From the NCBI GenBank assembly GCA_009617715.1, contig VTFK01000114.1, forward strand, positions 310,001-374,000: a stretch of DNA of 64,000 nucleotides, in the 5' to 3' direction. The notes below the pieces were generated by a model that saw only the letters and a program-made list of their open reading frames with translations, was not told where the DNA came from and ran no database searches. Positions 1 to 12,413 of this stretch are shown here, in pieces. The stretch is from Plectrocnemia conspersa. Its lineage: Eukaryota > Arthropoda > Insecta > Trichoptera > Polycentropodidae. Each line of letters starts with the position of its first letter. Within the stretch, counting starts at the first letter, position 1. The translations under genes were made by a program, and so were the position numbers.

Positions 1-57
1 TGTCAACAGCAATAAGTTGCAGTGGAAATGCTTGGACATTTTATAACAATGTTGCAA

Positions 58-870
58 TTGAATGAAGCATATCTAAACCAATTTTGACTATTAGGAGAGC
101 GCAAAAAACGATTATCCCTTCTCAGAAGTCAAAAATCCACATCAAAAGCAATAAAATCGTGCTGGCGCTGTCACAGTGGGAATGCTCGCTACCGAGTTCC
201 CACTGCGATGGCGCCGACACGATTTTATTGCTTTTGACTAATATCCAAGTGCAGACCAACTATAGAGAAATATGCGACATCTGTCGGTATTTCTTCTTTC
301 ACTTATTTTTTTAGTTGGCTTAGTTTGTATTTTGGACTTGACCTAATAAAAATCTTTTAGAACTTTCATTACGTTAAGTTTGGGTTTCAACAGCAAATGG
401 ACGTTTCGCAACTGTCAAGTTGAGTTTCATAGATATTTTAGAGCAGCCTATCAGTTAAATTATATCTTTGCTAGTAGAAATATAAATCTACTAGTGAAAA
501 TATAATTTTTACCAAAAAAATACACATTCACTGTAACGTTTATATTATTTACACAGAAAATTATTAGCACCTACCAGATAAATTATATTTTCACTGGAAA
601 AAATATATATCCACCATTAAAAATGTATGATATGATTTTTCAGGCATATTTTATAAAATATTTTGAGGATTTTTTTTTTAGATTTTCTCTGAGGGATAAC
701 CCAAGAATTTCTGGTTTAGAATCAGGGACGTAATTTTAGCTTTTTCTATGAGGTGGGCAAAAGTTGGCTAGTCAGTGGTCGTTTTTGTAATATTTCGATT
801 TTATTAAGAATCATAGTATTTCATTAAATGACATGCCACAAATGCCACACTTGCACTTCCCAAATGACAT
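58..870. repeat. Dispersed repeat, copy A (hairpin MITE plus AT-rich tail)
   Basis: The first part, about 58-245, is a large imperfect palindrome. An arm containing CAAAAGCAATAAAATCGTG is followed by a GC-richer centre and then the reverse complement CACGATTTTATTGCTTTTG. After it comes an AT-rich tail with recurring phrases such as CACTAGTGAAAATATA-like blocks and a CAGCAAATGGACGTTTCGCA-like block. The same order of blocks recurs at about 45968-47000, with fragments near 15.4, 22.3, 28.5 and 49.9 kb. It looks like a non-autonomous DNA element family about 0.8-1 kb long. Exact ends and target duplications were not resolved. It lies upstream of, or in an intron of, the MVB12 gene. Confidence 0.7.
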
Positions 871-987
871 CCCTGATTTCACATATATTAAGTGGTTTTC
901 CTTGTATCTAGATATTGACAATAAACATACATATAAATTAATCATATAATGATTAAACTAATACCACTTTTTTATTTTATTTTATAG

Positions 988-3063
988 ATTAGTACCAGAA
1001 CGACCTCCTAAAGTGTCTGCACATGTCGTCGAACTCAACAGACTCAATTTGCAGAATAACAAGAGCCCGTTGAACGATAATGTTGGTTTATAACTATTTC
1101 TATATTAATGCAATTTATTTTATATAATATGTGTCAGTAATTACAGTACAACTATTGAATATAATTGCATACACGTTGATTTCAGCCGTATCGCGTGAAT
1201 TTCGGTAAAAATACTTCTTATTGCAGAGGCACGTTGCAAATTTCAATACAGTCTCATGTCGTCTCAAATCTTAACTCCCAGTTATTATCTGGTGACTGCT
1301 TAGCTTTCAATCGAAAACCAAGCAGTCAAAACCCGAATCTCATACATATAAATAAAAAAATCCAGATATTTACTCTTGCACTCGATACGATAGTGCAGTG
1401 GTATTAGTTATGCTTATTGAGTTGTCAAATACCACATGAATCCACGACGTGCACTAACCTGAGGAATGGTTTCTTTAGCTACTCCTATGAATTAGTTCAT
1501 AGTTATGGAACAGTTCTTTTACTATTGTGTCGCTCATCCCTTTTACTTATCTGCGACTGGCATTTTTTATAAGGCAATGTTGGGGTTGGCGTTCTTAATG
1601 CAATTTGTTGTTCGAATTCCTATTGCATTAGTTGTAAAATGCTTAAATTTCTGCTGCATTGTCCTTTTGATTAAAAAAAATCTTTTCTTTTCAAAATAAA
1701 TAAATAACAGAAATAATTATGGAAAAATATTTAAAATTAACTCACTCCCAGGTGTATACTAACAAATTAATAAAAGGTTATAAATTAACTCACTACTTAA
1801 ATTTTTACATTTTACAATCATTAAGTAGAAAATGTAATCATTAAGTAGAAAATTAAAATTGATGTAATCATTAAGTAGAAAATTAAAATTTTAACATGTA
1901 ATTTTTTATCATTTTTTTGATAAAATTGTAGATGTAGTAATTTTAATGTGTTATATTTTGCTGGAATTATACTCGATTGCAATTTTTTGTAACAAAGATA
2001 CAATGATCTGATTTATATTTAAGATTTCTTAATGTTAATAAAATTATCGGTAACAAAAAATATACATGCTAGGTTTGAAATTAGTACATAATTTGGTATA
2101 AAGTGTATTATTATTGCATAATTTTTGGTTTGTCACTTTTATCATGTTTTTATGTAAGAATTTATGATACATTCAAACGAATCAAACTATATCATTTAAC
2201 TATTAAAAAAATAATACTAAATAGTGTAATAATATTAATAATAATATGAAAGTACACAATGTGATACTATGACACGTAAACTAATCATTGATTTAATATT
2301 AAAGAAATTGGTCCGATTACTACACATCTAAACATCGTGGTATCTCACAAGAAAACTGGTTTATGCTACACAATACGACCTTGTAACCCCTTCTTTTCAG
2401 TCTTCTACGAATAGCTTTTACACTAATAAAACGTTATTCGTTTCACTATATTTTCTAATGTCGGTCAGTTTTCAGTTACACGGACGGATGTATTGTAAAC
2501 TCGTTTTCTTTTCTGTAATTTTTAGGTAGATTCGAAAATTAATATTTCAAGGGCGTAGAAAAATTACTCACAATCAGTTAATTAAAAAAATTCGCTACAA
2601 AAAATTACTCAACTTGTTTTATAGTGATGTATATTTTTTAATAATAGAACTCCAAAAAAAGCGCCAATGTGATATCTCCGAATGACGACTATGAAATTTT
2701 GAGCCCTTCTTATAACTTGCAACCGTCCAGACCAGCGCCGCCTACTCCTCAAGCGCCGCCTGTACCGCCACGTGACAATCCGCATTCGATTAGCAACTTT
2801 CCTCTGCCGTGTGCGTACAGTTCGTATACGTTAGGTAATTGGAACGCTCTTGAAGGAATAAAATTTAGTATGAATCCAAATCTCAAGCAATCATCGAACA
2901 ACCAAGTGAGTCGCATGTGATTTAATCATCGATTCAAATTTAATGTTGTCATTAATAAAATATTTCATTACAGTTTACAGATCTACCAAATATCAAAAGG
3001 ATGACGCTCGTCGAATTAGATAAAAAATATTGTTACAACTTCAACGCTGAGAGGCAGACATGA
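988..3063 (+). CDS. Mvb12: MVB12-like ESCRT-I subunit, last three coding exons (partial)
   Basis: Deduced coding exons are 988-1081, 2648-2905 and 2974-3063 (TGA stop); the 5' part lies outside the window. Multivesicular body subunit 12 is an ESCRT-I component that helps sort ubiquitinated membrane cargo into endosomal vesicles. Exon 2 encodes a proline-rich stretch with SH3-ligand-like motifs (RPAPPTPQAPPVPPR) and then LEGIKFSMNP. The last exon encodes MTLVELDKKYCYNFNAERQT. Together these resemble the UMA (UBAP1-MVB12-associated) domain at the C-terminus of MVB12 proteins, which has a GVPF-like start and an LADIExEYxYxFxxE-like end. All splice phases agree: exon 1 enters with one base, and the other junctions are phase 0. 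The donor of the first exon (GTTGGT) is weak, so that junction is less certain. The N-terminal MABP domain expected for MVB12 is not visible here. Identification rests on the UMA pattern recalled from the family. Confidence 0.72.
1082..2647 (+). other. Intron of the MVB12-like gene
   Basis: AT-rich sequence between two coding exons. It contains a short tandem run at about 1818-1885 in which an ATCATTAAGTAGAAAAT-like unit repeats three times. Nothing else in it looks coding or structured; the open frames inside are short and low in complexity. Confidence 0.55.
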
Positions 3064-3382
3064 ATTTTTAGAATATGAATAGATCAATTCATTATGTATA
3101 TTTCATGTAAATTTTAGTCTGATTGTTTCCGGCCATAATGTTACTTTTTGTCTGCTATGTTTAGAGAGTTAGAGTCTAGTCATATCATGAATGCTTCGTT
3201 ATTTTCTTGTGCTATATTTATTTATTCATGCACATTATCTGTTAATTGTAAAAGCACCATATTTATAATATTTAATGTGAGTTAAATAGTGTCACAATAA
3301 AGTATTAGTATTTTTATTATATGGTAATGTGAAGTTTATTAAGACTTATAAATTATAAAGTTGGAAGTGTCGAAAAAATAAA

Positions 3383-3412
3383 ATATATATATATATATAT
3401 ATTATATAATTT
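3383..3412. repeat. AT dinucleotide microsatellite
   Basis: A run of alternating A and T lies between the convergent ends of the MVB12-like gene (+) and SMG7 (-). It is a simple repeat, likely length-polymorphic. Confidence 0.9.
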
Positions 3413-3445
3413 TTTATTAAAATTTTGTATGCAATATAGCGATAA

Positions 3446-6400
3446 TTATATTATAATATTAATTTTATATAAACAATATTTAACGTTGACGTCAATTCTT
3501 TTGTTTTCGGGTGTGAACTTGAACTGTTTTTGCTGCTCGAGCAATTTTTCTAACGGCGATTGTCCTTCAGTCGGCCATTGTGACTGAAAACAAAATATCA
3601 GATTACCAAGTGCCAAACAATATATGACATTTATAACAGGTACAATTTCCTTTAATTTTATTATTCATTATGGTAAGTAGTAGCATTTATTATAAATTAT
3701 TATAAATTTATGAATATGGAAGAACAAAATACTGAACACATATTGGAAATGTTTTTCTTAATATGTTACATATTATATTGTAATGTTTTATATATTGATA
3801 TTGTAATTTATTTATAAAATAAATTTATATATAAAATAATTTTTAATTATACCTGTTGAGGAGAGCTGACGTTTTTATTTTGCCATGACGATTGAGGACC
3901 GTTAAAAAGAGAATATGTATTCATTTCGCTGCTTTCCATTTGACTATGAACAGGAGCCTAAAAAATATACATATACCGTGTAAACAAAGAATTCTTAATT
4001 TAAATACTAATAATGGTAACTCATTAGTTGGTATTTAACTAGAATATTTTAAATTAAGAACCACTGATTGGATTCGGAATAAAATATAAGTACAGTAGAC
4101 CCCCCAATAATACGGTAAATTGGGGATGTGCTATTTGGATACCTGTTACTTTATGTGTGAGCGAGCTGAAGGAGGATATCTCACCACATGCCCTTGATTC
4201 GTATGTACGTATTGCAAAAAATTGAATGAGTATTTTCTAGTTTCTCAATCTACCGTGTTATTAGGGGGTCTACTGTACTTATGATTCATTAAACCCAGCT
4301 CAGATGGTGTAACTTTTCCGACAATATCAATTTGTGTATAGAAAATATTAATTTTATTTATTTAAATCAAATTAAGACCATCGTGATCTAACAGTACACC
4401 CCAATGCTACACCATGGTCAAAACTAATATAAAGTATAATTTTTTTTTAATATTTTGAAATGATTCATCCTGGACCAGCTCCTCGTATCCGACAACGTTA
4501 GTTACCTATGAAATAAGTTCTTTTAGTGTATGGTTTGAAGGGCATAGTGCAGTTATAATAAGCATGACAGCTGTATTAAAATAGTGGAAATTGATTAAGT
4601 TTATTTAAAGCCCTTTATTATATTTTTTACCATAATCATGACAAATAATTGACTGCAATATTTTTCTCCACTTTAATATAACCTTACAGATGCAAGCCTA
4701 GAGTAGTGTAAATACGGTTACTTCTATGGAACATTTAAATATGAATTTTCAGCAATTTCCTTCATAAATCACAATAGATACTTACATTCAACTCTGCCCT
4801 GGGATTTCGTACAAATTCTGGTGGTACATCGGTGTTAAATCTGTGCAATGGATTTAACGGCATCTTTATTTCTGGGTTTTTGGCAAACGGTGAGCTCGTA
4901 ACATCAAGATTAGTATTTCCAGGTGGAATCTGACTCTGATTTGGCTGTTGTAGATTGTAAGGCAGCGGCGGAGGTGGGAAATTTAAATTTTTGAAATCAC
5001 TAGCAAAATTAGGATTGTTGTAAACTAACTTTTCGGTCCGTTGTTGCATGTTATTGAACAGCTCTTGTTGGTAATTTTTGTGCACGTTCGATGGAAAATT
5101 CGGAAACGCGTTCATCGCTATGTAGTTATTATCGATTTTGGCACTTTCCGGGTTCCACCATATGTTGTGAGTTGGTTGATATGGATTGTTTGTATTTTCC
5201 GGAAATCTTTCATAGCTGTTCGGATTGTAATTTGATTCACATCCGATAGAACCGAAATTGTGACCGCTATCTGGATATTTCGTAGCAAATTCAGGATTTA
5301 TCTTGTTCGAGTCTGCCAGTAGCGACGCGCTGGACTGTTCGGTGTATTGCCAGCAGTTTTGTGGGTTTGTATTGTCGTAGCGCATTCTCGGATTGTTATC
5401 GTATTTCATGTAAGCGTTGCTCGGATACTGTGGCAAGCCTTTTGACTTTTGCATCGTGACTGCCCTGACGTCTATTTCTTTCGGATTGACCACATCCGGA
5501 AAAGAAATCTTGTTTACGTTTACCTGCTTCTGAGGAAAGTACGAATAGCAATCCATGTTAGTATTCAAACAAAAATTTGTTTGATTAGCTTCCAAGTTTA
5601 TCGGTACATTAGTTGGTTTTCCATCACTCCAAGGTACATAGTTGTTTGTATGAATATTTAAGCTTCTCATGGCCACTTCGGTTTCGTTCGGTATAAAGTT
5701 TGAAACATTTTGAGCGTTCATCTGATCTGATATTAAATTCGTTTTAACATCTTCAACGATCGTATCATCCGCATTTATTTTAGCTTCTAAGATGGACGGA
5801 TCAACATTGACTAAATGCGGATAACCGGCAGATTTATCTTTCAAAGACAAAATTCCACCAGTTTTCTTTCCAGGCGCTAGGATATTAATAGATTTCATCA
5901 CTTTAGGTTGAAGAATTTTCTTCTTCTCAGGATTTAACGCTTCAAGAGCTATGTTATTTTCAGAAATTGAATCTGGAGTCGTGGCAGGTGTTATAAATTT
6001 AACCTGTAGAACAATAATGTATAAATATGACAAATAAGAATTGATTCTTCGCTAAATTAAAAAGCTAACCTGCTTGATCTCCTGTGATTCTTGTTTTTTC
6101 ATTATGGCTTGCATAGCCACATTAGTTCGAACCTTTTTACGGAAAACTATTTCATTAAAGATCGGCGGATCTAATAATGATCCGATATCTGTGCAAATAG
6201 CTCCTTCTTGAGACACCGTAGAAGAGCTGCTACCAGTGTCCTAGATAAATATTTAATTTAATAAAAATTTCAATCATATATCAATTTTTAACATACTTGA
6301 GTTTCAAATAAATCTTGATTATTATCTTCTTGAAGTTTGGTGATGTCTGGAGAAGATATTTCAATAGCGTTCGCTCTAGATAATGCTTTTTCTTCACGAG

Positions 6401-9400
6401 CCTTTTCAAGAGAGCCTTGTGGTTTTAATATGCCGACGCGTTTTTCTTTAACTATAATTAAAATAATTTAGTTACGATAAAAAATAAAGTGTTACATTAA
6501 AAATAATACAATTAATCACCCTTTTCTCTAAAATCTGATTCTGAGATTATAATAGGAGGTGGCAAGTGAAGAATTTCTACCGGCGAAATAGAAGTCGGTA
6601 GATTCTTACACTTTGGAGAATTGCCATATTTATTTTCATCGTCGCTTACATCTAAATTTTCTAAAACCAAGTAAGTATAAATAGTATAAATTGAATTAAT
6701 CTATAATGAATAAATAAAATTACCTTCATGCTCCGCCGATTGTTTCAGTTTTAGATTGATAGCTTCGATCAAATGTTTTTCTCTCAATAGAGATAATTCT
6801 TCAATTTGCTTTTTCATATCTTGAGAGCACTCGTTTAATTCTTGACTAAGATCAAACTTGAAAATACCTTCCTCAGTATTATACCTGATAAAATAAATAA
6901 TTTTAACACATTCTACAGATTTTCAACTAAATACATGAAAATAAAACTTACATTTCATTAATAAAACAATTTAAATCCAGCGTCTTACTGTGATAAAACA
7001 ATTCTTTTATTAATTCGACTATACGGAAAGCTCTCAGTTTATAAATAAACTCTGGATTGTTTTTACATTTCTCCAGTTTTTTCTCCGTTGTTTGGTTCGG
7101 TTCTTGTTTATTAGAATCGCAATTATTATCATTATAACACTGGGTACGTAGCTCGGTACAGCTATTTTCTTCCAAGGATCTTTGCTTTCTTACTTTTTTG
7201 CCATTGTCGTGTATATGAAGTGACGTATTGCAGAATTTCAGCATTTTTAACTTTATAGGTAAAAATCCCTGTAGTTCTTCATCTTCAGGCAAAGGTAAGG
7301 TTGAATCTAAGATTAATAATAAATTTTAGTTAAAATTAAAGTAATGTATTTAAAAATAAATAATAAAGTATTACAATCTTTTCCGGAAAATTCTTGAGTA
7401 ACCTTTTGCAGATTTGTCGAAAGAGCGCAACAGCTCTGCCATAATTGCGGTCGCGACACAACAGCGGAACTTTTCAATAAATCTGAATTTAGATTAATCC
7501 ACTCGAAGATGATCTTAACTAAAAAAATATAATAATAAATAATTGGTTTGAATATCAAAGTTTATTTTTTATATTGAATTCTTACTAGCAGGTAAGGCTG
7601 GATATAATAAAATATCAGATAGGGTTCTAGTGTGAACTGGTAACAACATCGCTGTCAAAGAACTAATGATCACTTCCAGTATAAATTCCTTCTTCTCTTT
7701 ATATTTGTTGCTGTTGTAAAGAGCGATATCTAGACAACACATCTGTATTGTTTAAAAAAAAATAGAGTCAATAAATATATGTATGTTATTTTTAAATAAT
7801 ATGATTTTTATTTCACCTCGTTTAGGGTCTCAGGTTTAAGCTCATCCGTAGCGACCAGAGTGATTAGATTAGAGCTTAGCTCAGATATTTGCACTTTCAT
7901 ATTATCCATGTTGGTTTCAGACGTAAGTTTAAAATAAAAATTCAAATAACTATTTATATAGCTTTGTGAATTAAGATGTGTCATTGTAGACTGCCTGAAG
8001 AATGAGAGAAAATATATTTTATATTTATCATGGACCTTTAGGTGCTGTATTGTAAACCATTGTAAAATATTGGAAACCAGTTGTTTACTGAATAGAGCTT
8101 GAATAAATGACAAAGGGAAAATCATATATAATATATTGAATAAATAATTCAAAAATCTCAAAGATTCCTTGACTCCGAGCTGAATAATTTTGAAACTGTT
8201 TTTAATAACTCTCATCAGATTTCCTCAGTTTTCTCATATTTAGTCCTATGTAATAACTATCAAGAAGTTGAGTTCTATGGATTACCATCTGCGAACGTAA
8301 CAAGTAGGAACTACCTGACTTGTCGGTTAAGTGTTAAGTTATTAAGGTGTAACAGATTAACCACCCGTCCATCCAAAAATAATAATATAATTATGAAACA
8401 AAAAAGTTCCAGCAAATTTTTTTCGCATACAAGTAGTTATTTAATTTATAAGGCAGAAAACATTTTACTCACTTCAGTAGCTCTGACGTAGAAGCCAACG
8501 TTTGAGATAAATTATTCGAGGCAGGTAGAAATGGACCTTCAACAGAGAGACTTCTAGCGTGATAATAAGCAGCGCCCAACTTATCTCCTCTAGCGGCTCT
8601 CAACAATGCAAGTTGATTGTAAGGTTGTCCATTATCAGGAGATATACTTATAGCTTGTCTAAAACATAAAATGCACAATAAGCGTTAATTGAAGAAAAAT
8701 CGTAAAACATATAAATCTTTGGTACTGTACCTGTAATAAGAATCGGCCAATTGTGGCTGTCTATTGTAACGAGCGAGATCACCTAGATGCACGAGGCAAT
8801 ATTGGCAAATATACCAACACGACGAAGGCTTCGGAACGCAAGCATTTTTGAAGTCGTTTTTGTAATCGTTAGGATATGAGCATTTATATCTGAGCGGTAT
8901 TCCCAGTTGAAATGCTGTGCATATCTGATGCAGTAAGCTTATATAAAAACCGGTGGCAGATTGCAATACACATGATAGTAAAATTTGATTTTCAACACGA
9001 CGAGAGTTCTGAAATAGCAGTAGAATATAGATATTGCTATTTCACAATTAATATTTTAGTTAATGTATAAATTATAATTAAGAAAAAAATATATTTTTCT
9101 ATGTATTCAGGTATTTTATTATTATATTACTATATTAAATACTTTTTTATCCTTGGCGCATGTTTGTAAAAATTCAATTTTATTTTTGAATCCAAAGTTC
9201 CATAGATCTTGTTCTACTTTTTTGTTCAAGGCATAATCCAAGTCGGTCAGCAACACACTCTGATAAGTCTAAAATAACAATATAAGTAGACATTATATTA
9301 TCAAATTTGAAATTCTTATGAATAATTTAATGTGTTATGTAGTGGACTCCGTTGCAGCAGTTAGAGACTAAAACTGAATGAAATAGCCTCATTTCTAGAG

Positions 9401-10599
9401 ATCAGTCATGGATTAGCACACTATGTCATCCATGAGATTCTGCAGTTCCACAATCTGCAAGTTGGGTATTACACCAGTTGACTTTGGAATAGAAAGGTGT
9501 TTTTTTTATGAAGTGTTCTTACTGGAGATGAAACCTGGGTTAAATACCAATAGCCGAAAACCAAGAGAGAAGGCAGGAAATGACACTATATCATCTGATC
9601 AAAATTTAAGGATTTCATTCGATTCCTCTTCTAAATTCACGATTTTTTAATTGCTATAATGTTTTACGAGCAAAATATAAAACTTTTACAACTAAGAAAC
9701 ATTTATACACTGGTTATGATATATTTATTTATTGTTAATATTCCGTTGCAAAACACAATCAAAAACAAGTAAGATATCAGACTGAAATCAAAGTCTGTAA
9801 ATCTATTAACTATTATTAGAATCAATATGTCACTATGCAGGGCCTAGCATGATTTTTTAAATTATTCATCACAATATTCATGTGACATTACGGAAATCTA
9901 AGAAACCCAAATCTGTGATAATTTATCAGAATTATTATTATATAATAATCACTAATTCTAATCTCCTTAGACACGAAAGAAATTGAAAAACACTAGTATT
10001 CTAATCCAGGTCATTCGGATATTAGTCACCGACCCATACTATCATCTGAAACTTTTTATTATTTACTGTTTACGACATCAACGTTCCTGATATTAATTTG
10101 TGTTAAATGGACATAAACGTTAGAATTATAATTATATTTCATTTTGAAAACTGTACATATTTATAATTAATAAAATTATTTTTAAATACATATGATGTAT
10201 ATGTATTAAAAAAAAATTAATTCTAAAACAAATAGATGATGAAATAGATTAGTTAATAAAAAAATATGTTATTGTGACAATCTCCGAGGTCTAATTTTGA
10301 AATGGTTGTTTTTTTCTTACGGTTTCCAAAACGATATGTGTAAAGGGAGGAAGGAGAGATGCTTAATATATATATATACAAAATCAATTAACTTATAGCA
10401 AGTATAAAACAAATACCTTTTGAAGTTGTGTCAAGCACAAAGATCTATTAACGTTATCTATTTCTTGACTTAATTTGTTCTTAAGTTCTTCAGCTTCCCT
10501 GCATGGAACACGTGAATATTCATTAGTATCGTTTTAATTATATTTGAAGATATAATAAAATACTTACACCAAAGCTTGAATGGCAGCTTTGACAACCAT
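3446..10599 (-). CDS. Smg7: SMG7-like nonsense-mediated decay factor
   Basis: Sixteen coding exons in transcript order: 10599-10568, 10498-10417, 9268-9143, 9008-8731, 8658-8473, about 8195-7817, 7742-7586, 7518-7375, 7306-6952, 6884-6724, 6660-6520, 6451-6297, 6240-6070, 6003-4786, 3957-3853, 3583-3446. These total 3828 nt, or 1275 residues. SMG7 binds phosphorylated UPF1 through a 14-3-3-like fold and recruits deadenylation and decay machinery. Diagnostic stretches include LTDLDYALNKKVEQDLWN, YICQYCLVHLGDLARYNRQ and PDNGQPYNQLALLRAARGD (14-3-3-like/TPR part), then PEDEELQGFLP. The long Asn/Pro-rich exon 14 is disordered. The C-terminus has SPLEKLLEQQKQF, like the short conserved tail motif of vertebrate SMG7. 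The acceptor of exon 6 is uncertain, because the sequence there is diverged and hydrophobic; the remaining phases all fit. Start ATG at 10599 begins MVVKAAIQALVEAEELK. Confidence 0.9.
4093..4275. mobile_element. Short pogo/Tc1-mariner-type MITE in an SMG7 intron
   Basis: 183 bases with terminal inverted repeats: CAGTAGACCCCCCAATAATA on the left and TTATTAGGGGGTCTACTG on the right. It is flanked on both sides by TA, the target duplication typical of the Tc1/mariner superfamily. CAGT-type ends with a CCCCC block resemble pogo/Tigger-like elements. There is no transposase inside, so it is non-autonomous. It sits in the intron between SMG7 exons 14 and 15. Confidence 0.8.
9340..9650 (+). pseudogene. 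Mariner-family transposase relic in SMG7 intron 3
   Basis: On the + strand around 9511-9560, one frame reads TGDETWVKYQ and then, after a stop, PKTKREGRK. The TGDETW block and the lysine/arginine stretch after it match the catalytic-domain signature of mariner transposases. Stops and frame changes surround it, so it is dead. It lies antisense inside intron 3 of SMG7 (9269-10416). No inverted repeats were recognised. Confidence 0.6.
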
Positions 10600-10993
10600 T
10601 TTGATTTAATCGTTGGATTATTTCATATTATGAATGCGAGAACAAACACAATTAAATAATGCACGAGATAAACTTGTGATCAAAGTCTACCTATATTCCA
10701 GGTTATTAACATTTTGATGGATGACGGCTATCAGCGCTTTAGTGTTTGTTGCCATATGAGAAAAATCAGATTTAATCACGCGCAATACATTGCGATAAGA
10801 CGGAGCTATTTTTTAATACTTTTTAGGTTTGAAATATAATAGGGAATAGGGAGGGGGAGAGAACTTACACTATGCTAGCAAAAATGCGAAGATAATTTTT
10901 TTTAAATTTACATATTTAAGTGAAAGAATTATAAGTTTTTGTTATGGCTTCTACATTATATCAAAATAAAAAGAGAACATTTTTACAAAAAAA

Positions 10994-11215
10994 GTATGGG
11001 GGCCAATATAGATTTGTTATGGCCAAAACTGGTCGGCGCAGAAATAGCGGTGTTGTGACGGCTCCCTCTTCCGGCAAGCTTGTAGGGGTTCGGACGCGTG
11101 CCGTCGCGCGTCCGCCCCATTCTAACCATGTAAACACCGTAAACCGTTAAATAAATATTACTGCAGCGGCTCAATCTGTGTCTCATTGCCACCCGCCATC
11201 ATCACCACCCCTAAA
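10994..11215. repeat. 5' LTR of the TRIM-like element
   Basis: It begins GTATGGGGGCCAATATAG and ends CACCCCTAAA. Near its end is AATAAATATT, a possible polyadenylation region. It is repeated almost identically at 11880-12102. Confidence 0.88.
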
Positions 11216-11216
11216 C

Positions 11217-11234
11217 TGGTGACCCCGACGTGAT
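11217..11234 (+). promoter_or_regulatory. tRNA-Trp primer-binding site
   Basis: TGGTGACCCCGACGTGAT lies one base downstream of the 5' LTR. It is the reverse complement of the 3' end of eukaryotic tRNA-Trp (ATCACGTCGGGGTCA plus CCA). The position and the match support reverse-transcription priming by tRNA-Trp. Confidence 0.85.
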
Positions 11235-11879
11235 CTGAAGCACGTACATGGAGTCAGATTCAAAATGGCGAACACAGACGCCGCTGCAGTACAAAAAAGC
11301 CGAGCCGCTGCTGAGCTGTTTGCTGCCATCCCGCCGGTGCTTCCCTGGACCCGGACTCGAGCTGGCGGACCACCAAGACGATGGGCCTGCCCCCCGACCA
11401 TGTGCCGCCATCGTCAGCCACCGTCGCCACTGACAGACGCCGCCACCGACCACGTGACCCAGGAAGCACCCGGCGCCGCAACGCGCCTTCAGCGGGAAGC
11501 CACCGAAGTGCTGCCGTAGACCAGGCTCGAGTGGACCACGCGTGACCCGTCACGCACCCGTAGGGCTACGCCCCGCGACTCCGAGCTCGAACCACATGTT
11601 CGGGGCCCGTCACGCGCGCCCTGTGTAGCTGCACCGACGCACCATTTCCGGACATGCCCGTTCTTCTCGCGCCCCTGGAGCCCTACGCGCCGCCGGGTCT
11701 ACGCGTGTTCCACTCGGCTTGGAGCGAAGCACGCCGCGCGTCACTGGAGCCGCGCCGCCGCCACACCATACGTCACGACTTTGCTACTTTTGCGCCGCCA
11801 GCATTTAATCAACAGCAGCGCCAAGGCCCCATACCTCCCCTGGTTATAGTTCGCAATTGTAACCGTTAGGGCCGGAGCC

Positions 11880-12102
11880 GTATGGGGCCAATATAGATTT
11901 GTTATGGCCAAAACTGGTCGGCGCAGAAATAGCGGTGTTGTGACGGCTCCCTCTCTTCCGGCAAGCTTGTAAGGGTTCGGACGCGTGCCGTCGCGCGTCC
12001 GCCCCATTCTAACCATGTAAACACCGTAAACCGTTAAATAAATATTACTGCAGCGGCTCAATCTGTGTCTCATTGCCACCCGCCATCATCACCACCCCTA
12101 AA
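11880..12102. repeat. 3' LTR of the TRIM-like element
   Basis: Near-identical copy of 10994-11215. It is preceded by a purine-rich GGGCCGGAG tract that could serve as the polypurine tract. Confidence 0.88.
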
Positions 12103-12413
12103 AAAGCGTTCAACAAATTTAATTGCAAACAAATAAAATCCTTTTTCTACCAGTGAATTTATTAAATATTTTTTTCATTAAATTTAATTAATTTTAAAAT
12201 AAATAGTAAGGCGTATTGAAGTTATAGTTAAGTTTTACTTTTTAGCTAATGGCAAGATATTTGTAGAGAGCTTAAATATAAAATTGAAATGTAATTTTGT
12301 TCAACATCCATTTTTGGTAAATGGCAGCATTTATATAGCATGTCTATTATATCTTCTGGTAATACTCGGATTGTCATGTTTTAGTGGTTGTCTCTCGAGG
12401 ATTTTACGAAGAC

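Larger units (their letters stand above)
10994..12102. mobile_element. TRIM-like non-autonomous LTR retrotransposon
   Basis: Two nearly identical direct repeats of about 222 bases (10994-11215 and 11880-12102) flank 664 bases of GC-rich internal DNA. The LTRs differ by only a few changes: one G in the opening G run, a CT insertion, and one substitution near the AAGCTTGT block. One base after the 5' LTR, TGGTGACCCCGACGTGAT is complementary to the CCA end of tRNA-Trp, so it is a primer-binding site. Purine-rich GGGCCGGAG precedes the 3' LTR. The interior has no pol, integrase or recognisable gag, only short GC-rich open frames. Flanks are A runs, so the target duplication cannot be resolved. 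The composition contrasts strongly with the AT-rich surroundings. It lies between the SMG7 start and the C6orf136-like gene. Confidence 0.88.

Noticed and set aside
1818..1885. Three ATCATTAAGTAGAAAAT-like units as a possible CRISPR-like array
   Set aside because: Only three AT-rich tandem copies without spacers in a eukaryotic intron.
11248..11553. Short overlapping open frames inside the LTR element
   Set aside because: They are GC-driven, present on both strands, and show no capsid, protease or polymerase motif. At most a decayed gag start.
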